A stretch of DNA of 16,783 nucleotides from Candidatus Avelusimicrobium stercoris (GTDB lineage: Bacteria > Elusimicrobiota > Elusimicrobia > Elusimicrobiales > Elusimicrobiaceae), in assembly GCA_002432025.1 (NCBI GenBank), contig DJFE01000003.1, positions 23,534-40,316 on the forward strand. Direction: 5' to 3'. Shown one piece after another: positions 12,617 to 16,783 of this stretch. The notes beneath the pieces were generated by a model. That model was not told the origin of the DNA. It saw only the letters and a program-made list of their open reading frames with translations, and did no database searches. Every line of letters begins with the position of its first letter. Positions within the stretch are counted from its first letter, which is position 1. The translations under genes and the position numbers were made by a program.

Positions 12617-12622
12617 ATACTG
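12617..12622 (+). promoter_or_regulatory. Possible -10 of the inverted insert gene
   Basis: TATACT lies 26 bases before the ATG at 12649, with GATATACT context but no good -35. It overlaps the 5' edge of the gp13-like gene on the other strand. It is the only -10-like box in the 40-base gap between the two starts. Confidence 0.35.
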
Positions 12623-12648
12623 TAAAAAACTTGTTAAAGGAGTAATAA

Positions 12649-13368
12649 ATGACGATACTGGTTATTTTGTTTTTACTGGGAATTGTAGCCGTGTATGCGG
12701 TATTTTTCCTGCTCTTTAAAGTTATTTGGATGATTTTAAAGAAGAACAGCAACAAATGGCCGCTTATTTTGGCGGGCGTAGCCACGGTGCTCTTGGGCTT
12801 GTGCTCCGCCTTGGCGGTGTATTGGGGTGTTAAAAAGGTAACCGCCCCCTTTAAGCCCATTATTGCGGCCGCGCAAACGGCTGCCCCCGTATATGGCGAA
12901 AGCACTTATCAGGCCCCCGAATACGGAGCAGAACTGACCGTATATGACGGGATGACGTTCTCCGACTGGATGCAATTAGGCGATGTGGATTTGACCGTAG
13001 GCATTGATACCAACGCCTTTAAAAAGGACGCCGCCGGAAAAACGCCCAAGGCCGTTACCTTTGCGGGTATTGCACGCCAAAGAAATGCGGACGAGGACCC
13101 GTTCAAGGATTTTAACGAGGTTGTGGTTTCTATTCAAAACCGCCGCCAACTGGAAATTCACTCCTCGGAAAAGGCCACCATTAACGGGCGCGAAGCCCTG
13201 CTGGTTTCTGGCACCGCCTATTCCAACCAAGGCAATTCCGTGCCGTTTTGGCTTTCCGTCGTGCCGGCGGATAATCACCAAGTATATTATGTAGTGGCCG
13301 GAACGGTGGACGGGCCGGACCAGTTGCTGGCCAAAAGTATGGTGGAAAGTTTGCACTTAACCAAATAA
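12649..13368 (+). CDS. Two-pass membrane protein with large C-terminal domain; inverted insert in the phage operon (moron candidate)
   Basis: A 239-residue protein with transmembrane helices at about 2-29 and 37-60, a short Ala/Pro linker, then a 150-residue domain probably outside the cytoplasmic membrane. The end of that domain (NGREALLVSGTAYSN, VPFWLSVVPADN.QVYYVVAGTVDG, LLAKSMVESLHL) has the strand-strand-helix pattern of the PsbP/DUF1795-like fold; that is a resemblance, not a firm family call. It reads against the flanking tail genes, with its own ribosome binding site (AAAGGAG 6 bases before ATG) and its own terminator at 13387-13421. That is the hallmark of a moron expressed in the lysogen; superinfection exclusion or envelope alteration is a guess from topology. 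A late transcript running from gp12 to gp13 would be antisense to it. Confidence 0.75.
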   Translation: MTILVILFLLGIVAVYAVFFLLFKVIWMILKKNSNKWPLILAGVATVLLGLCSALAVYWGVKKVTAPFKPIIAAAQTAAPVYGESTYQAPEYGAELTVYDGMTFSDWMQLGDVDLTVGIDTNAFKKDAAGKTPKAVTFAGIARQRNADEDPFKDFNEVVVSIQNRRQLEIHSSEKATINGREALLVSGTAYSNQGNSVPFWLSVVPADNHQVYYVVAGTVDGPDQLLAKSMVESLHLTK

Positions 13369-13386
13369 TCCCAACCATTTTTGAGC

Positions 13387-13421
13387 GGGGCTTTTGCTTT
13401 TAGGGCAAAAGCCCCCTTTTT
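13387..13421 (+). terminator. Terminator of the inverted insert gene
   Basis: An 11-bp perfect stem (GGGGCTTTTGC at 13387-13397, GCAAAAGCCCC at 13405-13415) with a 7-base loop is followed by CTTTTT. The minus strand lacks a T-tract after the hairpin, so late phage transcription from the right should pass through. Confidence 0.9.
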
Positions 13422-13424
13422 ATA

Positions 13425-16028
13425 TCAGCGCGTAATAAACGACAGCAAGGTAACCGGCAACGGGTCCGTCTGACGGAAGACCACCGCCGGAGAAAGGCTG
13501 TGCGAGCCGGAAAGATTCAGCACATAATCCCCGGTTTTTAGCGCAAGGGGCGCATTAAAGGGCTCATCCGTACGCTGGACGATTTCGGTTAAATGCGCTT
13601 CGTCCGTGCCGACGAGGCCACCGCGACTGTCCAACATTTTAACGGTAACGCCGCTAAAACGCCTTTTTCTGTCGGCCGCCGTACCGTCCCCGTAGGACAA
13701 GGAGGGCGGCAGGGTTACAAGTTCCGCCGTAAAGAGTAGCCCGGCGTGTGCGCAGGTAACCGCGCGGGGCAGCGAGATTTCCCCGTTTTTAACCGTCTGC
13801 GGGGCCAACACATTTCCGTCCGCCAGCACCCCAACAGGCAGGCCTTCTAAGTGAGATAAACCGCCCAAGCGCGTAAAGGGCGTTTCGCTTTTGAGTGAAA
13901 CGGACGCGTCCAAAAACACTTGGTCCTGCGGCTCCTTACTGCCCAGCCGCCGTGCTAACCGTTCCACAAAATAGCCGTTTGTGCGTTTTACCACGAACCA
14001 CACCTCGTCATATCCCCGGTTAGGCACACAGCAAACACTTTTAAAAAGGCCCTGCGTATCGTGCCGGGTCCACGCGCAAAGGTTTTGCTCGGGCAAATAG
14101 GTCAAAGTCAGCGCGGTGCCGTCGTCCAGCACGCACCAAACCAAATTGTCCGGCTCCTGCTGGTAACACAGTTCGGCCACCTCGCGGTTAAAGAACAAGT
14201 GCTTGGCGAGCAGGGTTAAATCATTGCCGATGTAGGAAGCGGTGTTATAATCATAAAACAAATCCCGCACGCATCCGCCGCGCGCCTGCACAAATAACGC
14301 CCGGTTGCCCACCAGCACCGGGGCCGTGCGGCTCGCCCCGCGTTCGCCCTGCTGGGCCACTTGGATATTGGTGGGCGTAAGCGCGCCGGAGCAGGATAAA
14401 GTCCACTCGCTCCCCGCGGTAAAAAGCAACAAACGCCCGCACACCGCCGCGCCGTGTATGGCGTTTAACTTTTTGCCCGACAGGTTCACGCTGATAGCGT
14501 CGTTATCCGTTAGCGTGCCGCGGGAATGCCCAAAGTCGCTGTGCGCCCCGGTTTTGGAAAACCACACCGTCTGTGCTTCGCGCTTGGTTCCGGCAAGGCC
14601 CAAGCGGTCCTGGAAAAAGAACACGCACGAGGGATAGCCCGAAAACGGGCTGAAAGAGCCCTCAGCCCAATCGGACGTCCAATCGGATAGGGCCACCTGC
14701 CGCTCCGGGCGGACGACCAGTTGCCGGGCATTTAAATAGCCTTCCGCCGTTACAACACCCTCTTGGATAAACGCATCGGCCTGCAATTCAAAGCCCGCCT
14801 CTCCGCTTGTTTCCAGCGAGCGGACCCGCAAATAATACATATCGGCGGTATCCTCCAAGTGGCCAAGCGCGTTGAAATTTTCCTCGCCGTCCGCGCGGGA
14901 GAAATATTTTACCTTCTGCCACGTTTTTCCCCCGTCTTCGGACTTTTCCAACACCAGTTGGCCCGTCCACACCCCGCTGGTGCGCAACTGCCAATCGCCC
15001 CCGCTTTTGAGCGTTTGGGAAACGCTTTGATAGCCCAACGTGCCCGAGAGGTACTGGCTTTCCACCGCGTGGGTAAGCGCGAATTTGCCCCCGATATGCC
15101 CGGGCTGGAAAAGGTCAAAATCGCTTTCCAGCAAAAATTTGTCATCGCCGGACGGGATTAATTCCCCCTTATTGGCCCCGCCGGACAGCGTTTGCGCCAC
15201 CGTCAGCACCGCCGGGCGCGTGAAACTGTTGCGGTATTCCAATACAAATTGCATCCCGTTGCAGTCTCCCCCGGTGGCTTGGGGCGAGACTATTTTGATA
15301 ATACCGCCCAAATTGGCCGCCGAAAAGCCTGCATCGGCAAACTCTTTATTAAAGGCCGCCACTATCCCCGCAATATCCAGCCCGTAATCGCTGGCCGAAT
15401 AAAACCACACATTATTAAAATACCCCAGCACCGCCAAGTTGGGATACACTATCGGCTGGAAGGAAAGCGTCGCGCTTACGCCGTCCGACGAGGCGGTTTC
15501 GTTATATGGGGTCAGGCGGAGTTTTTTGGAGTCGTCCGTATTAGAAAGCATAAACGGCCCGTATTTAAGCGGCACCTCTGTAAAAGTAAATGTGCCGTCC
15601 GCCAGCCGGGTAAGTTGCTTGGGCGGGTGATTGGCGTGGACGAGGAAGAGCGTTTGGTCGTACTGGGTATAGTTAATTTGCGCCACTTCATCCGCCAAGT
15701 AGGGTGTGGCGAGTTCGTACGGGGTGTTGTCCGCACCCAGCACTTGGCCGCTTGCCGTGTAAATACGCAGGTATTTTTCCCCCAGTTCCAGCACATAGGC
15801 TTCACTCTCCCCCAATACAAAGGGAATCACGCGGCAAGGCTTACCCGCGTATTTGGCCCGGCCCATAAATACGGTGCCCGGGCGGTTGGACGCGCCGCCC
15901 TGCGGATGGACAAAAAAGTTCCGGGCCGTTTTCAGCCAAGAGGAATAGGCGGGGCTGTCTATACGCGCCTGCACGGCGGGGCTCACTTCGCCGCCCGCAA
16001 AAGAGGACTGCAAGCAATGCACGCCCAT
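13425..16028 (-). CDS. Tail nozzle (tail tubular protein B, gp12-like)
   Basis: An 867-residue structural protein. It opens with QSSFAGGEVSPAVQARID..AY and FFVHPQGGASNRPGTVFMG, an N-terminal signature shared by a large family of podovirus tail nozzle proteins. IPFVLGESEAYVLELGEKYLRIY follows. The rest is beta-rich: a middle region carries FSPFSGYPSCVFFFQDRLGLAGTK and SKTGAHSDFGHS, and GRLLLFTAGSEWTLS recurs in these proteins as a beta-propeller-like part. T7 gp12 is 794 residues. It forms a hexameric tube below the adaptor through which DNA leaves. Its ATG at 16028 overlaps the stop of the adaptor gene (TAATG), so translation is coupled. It ends 57 bases from the inverted insert. Confidence 0.83.
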   Translation of the reverse strand: MGVHCLQSSFAGGEVSPAVQARIDSPAYSSWLKTARNFFVHPQGGASNRPGTVFMGRAKYAGKPCRVIPFVLGESEAYVLELGEKYLRIYTASGQVLGADNTPYELATPYLADEVAQINYTQYDQTLFLVHANHPPKQLTRLADGTFTFTEVPLKYGPFMLSNTDDSKKLRLTPYNETASSDGVSATLSFQPIVYPNLAVLGYFNNVWFYSASDYGLDIAGIVAAFNKEFADAGFSAANLGGIIKIVSPQATGGDCNGMQFVLEYRNSFTRPAVLTVAQTLSGGANKGELIPSGDDKFLLESDFDLFQPGHIGGKFALTHAVESQYLSGTLGYQSVSQTLKSGGDWQLRTSGVWTGQLVLEKSEDGGKTWQKVKYFSRADGEENFNALGHLEDTADMYYLRVRSLETSGEAGFELQADAFIQEGVVTAEGYLNARQLVVRPERQVALSDWTSDWAEGSFSPFSGYPSCVFFFQDRLGLAGTKREAQTVWFSKTGAHSDFGHSRGTLTDNDAISVNLSGKKLNAIHGAAVCGRLLLFTAGSEWTLSCSGALTPTNIQVAQQGERGASRTAPVLVGNRALFVQARGGCVRDLFYDYNTASYIGNDLTLLAKHLFFNREVAELCYQQEPDNLVWCVLDDGTALTLTYLPEQNLCAWTRHDTQGLFKSVCCVPNRGYDEVWFVVKRTNGYFVERLARRLGSKEPQDQVFLDASVSLKSETPFTRLGGLSHLEGLPVGVLADGNVLAPQTVKNGEISLPRAVTCAHAGLLFTAELVTLPPSLSYGDGTAADRKRRFSGVTVKMLDSRGGLVGTDEAHLTEIVQRTDEPFNAPLALKTGDYVLNLSGSHSLSPAVVFRQTDPLPVTLLSFITR

Positions 16029-16600
16029 TAGCGAACCTCCGTAAACGCGTCCGTTTGCACGGTTTGCGCAAAGTTTTCCGTCATATTGCTGCGGCGGGCT
16101 TCGTCCAAACTGAGCGTATATTTTTGCAAAATTTGCGCGGCCAAGGTGTTATCCCCCGTGAGCGACAACGCCAAATCCGCCGCCAACGCGAGCGAAAAGG
16201 ATTTGACAAAGGCGGCGTCAAACTGGCTTTCGTCCTCTACGCGGCGGGTGTATTCGGCCCACGCCTGCGGCGCGGCGGATTCCAGCACGCGGGTGCGGAA
16301 CTTGGGGTGGAAGAGTTCCCGAAACGCGGTATTTTTGTAGGGCGGCTGATAAACCCGGCGGATAAACAAGGCTTCCTGTGGGTATTTGTACAAAAAGCAG
16401 TTGTCCTGTTTTTCCATTAGCGCGAGCGGCTCCCAGACTGTGGCAAAGCCCCAATTATGGGTACGCAAAACCTCATCGCGCACGGGTTCGTAGAACAAAT
16501 TTAAGCGGCGCGCTTTTTCATCCTCTTGCGTTAAAGAGGATATCGGGGCCTGCCCTAATTGGGCTAAGGCCAAATTACAAATGGTAATTTTTGATATCAT
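16028..16600 (-). CDS. Tail adaptor (tail tubular protein A, gp11-like)
   Basis: A 190-residue protein matching T7 gp11 in size (196) and N-terminus: ISKITICNLALAQLGQAPISSL, then NLFYEPVRDEVLRTHNWGFAT, the conserved start of podovirus tail adaptor proteins that join the portal to the nozzle as a ring. The rest (YKYPQEALFIRRVY, FVKSFSLALAADLALSLTGD, ARRSNMTENF) is mainly helical, as in the family. The ATG at 16600 has AGGAGTTAAAA upstream. It is the first gene of the visible minus-strand late unit. In most relatives capsid genes lie immediately upstream, but here the next 183 bases to the window edge are non-coding. Confidence 0.87.
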   Translation of the reverse strand: MISKITICNLALAQLGQAPISSLTQEDEKARRLNLFYEPVRDEVLRTHNWGFATVWEPLALMEKQDNCFLYKYPQEALFIRRVYQPPYKNTAFRELFHPKFRTRVLESAAPQAWAEYTRRVEDESQFDAAFVKSFSLALAADLALSLTGDNTLAAQILQKYTLSLDEARRSNMTENFAQTVQTDAFTEVR

Positions 16601-16783
16601 TTTTAACTCCTATTTTATTTTTACTTATTTTTTAAGTATTTTTTATTTTAATACTAATTTTACAAATGCAAATTTATATATATTTTTTGCAAAACAGATT
16701 ATTTAATTTCTCGGCATTATTGTTTTGTTTTTTATACTTAAATTTATTTTTATTTAAATATTCATTATTTTTATTTTTAATCA
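16601..16783. other. Extremely AT-rich non-coding stretch upstream of the tail operon
   Basis: Almost entirely A and T, in sharp contrast with the GC-rich tail genes. It has short inverted repeats (AGTATT at 16635-16640 with AATACT at 16650-16655) and many T-runs. No open frame of note exists on either strand. On the minus strand it would be the leader and promoter region of the adaptor gene, but it is so AT-rich that -10 boxes cannot be picked with confidence. It runs to the end of the window. Confidence 0.6.

Noticed and set aside
12609..12905. 99-codon N-terminal extension of the gp13-like protein
   Set aside because: It lies antisense to the start of the inverted insert gene, is low in protein-like character, and the gp13 similarity begins only after the ATG at 12608.
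15192..16031. 279-codon open frame on the plus strand across the nozzle gene
   Set aside because: Antisense shadow of the well-supported gp12-like gene. The predicted residues are low in structure and rich in Arg/Gly/His as expected from GC-rich reverse frames, and there is no convincing family resemblance.
16601..16783. Phage-type (T7 RNA polymerase) promoter in the AT-rich block
   Set aside because: No motif like the conserved CACTATAG core is present on either strand.

Overview
The window reads as a chromosomal segment of a diderm (Gram-negative-type) bacterium carrying part of a podovirus prophage. A member of the Elusimicrobiota is my best guess. That rests mainly on the type IV pilin-like gene at 7270-7782, whose N-terminus (GFTLIELLVVVLIIG followed by an ALPQY..AVEKSRAAEAL stretch) is of the kind these genomes carry in many copies. 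The phylum call is recognition from memory, not a search. The diderm envelope is independently supported by a two-component spanin pair with an outer-membrane lipoprotein.

Left part (1-7950), host genes. A membrane-anchored or secreted ankyrin-repeat protein (+) converges on a secreted trypsin-like serine protease (-). Both have a -10 box so close to the ATG that their mRNAs look leaderless. Next comes a two-gene OsmC-like peroxidase unit (-). A 578-base intergenic stretch follows, holding diverged repeats, two copies of a 38-bp palindromic repeat, and a duplicated terminator plus tRNA 3' end. Then come tRNA-Asn(GTT) and an MFS exporter (both -). A divergent promoter region leads to a CbpA-type J-domain co-chaperone (+), a PreA-type flavin/iron-sulphur dehydrogenase (+) and the pilin (+); these three are monocistronic, each with its own terminator and each with a promoter I can point to.

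Junction (7783-8153), no gene. It holds the pilin terminator, a second copy of a hairpin element also seen at 44-75, and three copies of a repeat related to those near 3 kb. The last copy runs into the 3' end of the outermost phage gene.

Right part (8154-16600), phage tail and lysis module on the minus strand, order T7-like when read right to left: tail adaptor (gp11-like), tail nozzle (gp12-like), GNAT-fold gp13-like protein, gp14-like internal virion protein, a 423-residue putative ejection protein, tail fibre with a T7-type N-terminus and a collar-like C-terminus, a small membrane/coiled-coil protein, a holin candidate, and overlapping i-spanin and o-spanin genes. Overlapping stops and starts suggest one late transcript. 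One gene (12649-13368) is inserted in the opposite orientation between the gp12- and gp13-like genes, with its own ribosome binding site and terminator. It encodes a two-pass membrane protein with a large C-terminal domain and looks like a moron (a gene of lysogenic benefit). No head, packaging, integrase, repressor or endolysin gene lies in the window. The last 183 bases (16601-16783) are extremely AT-rich and non-coding.
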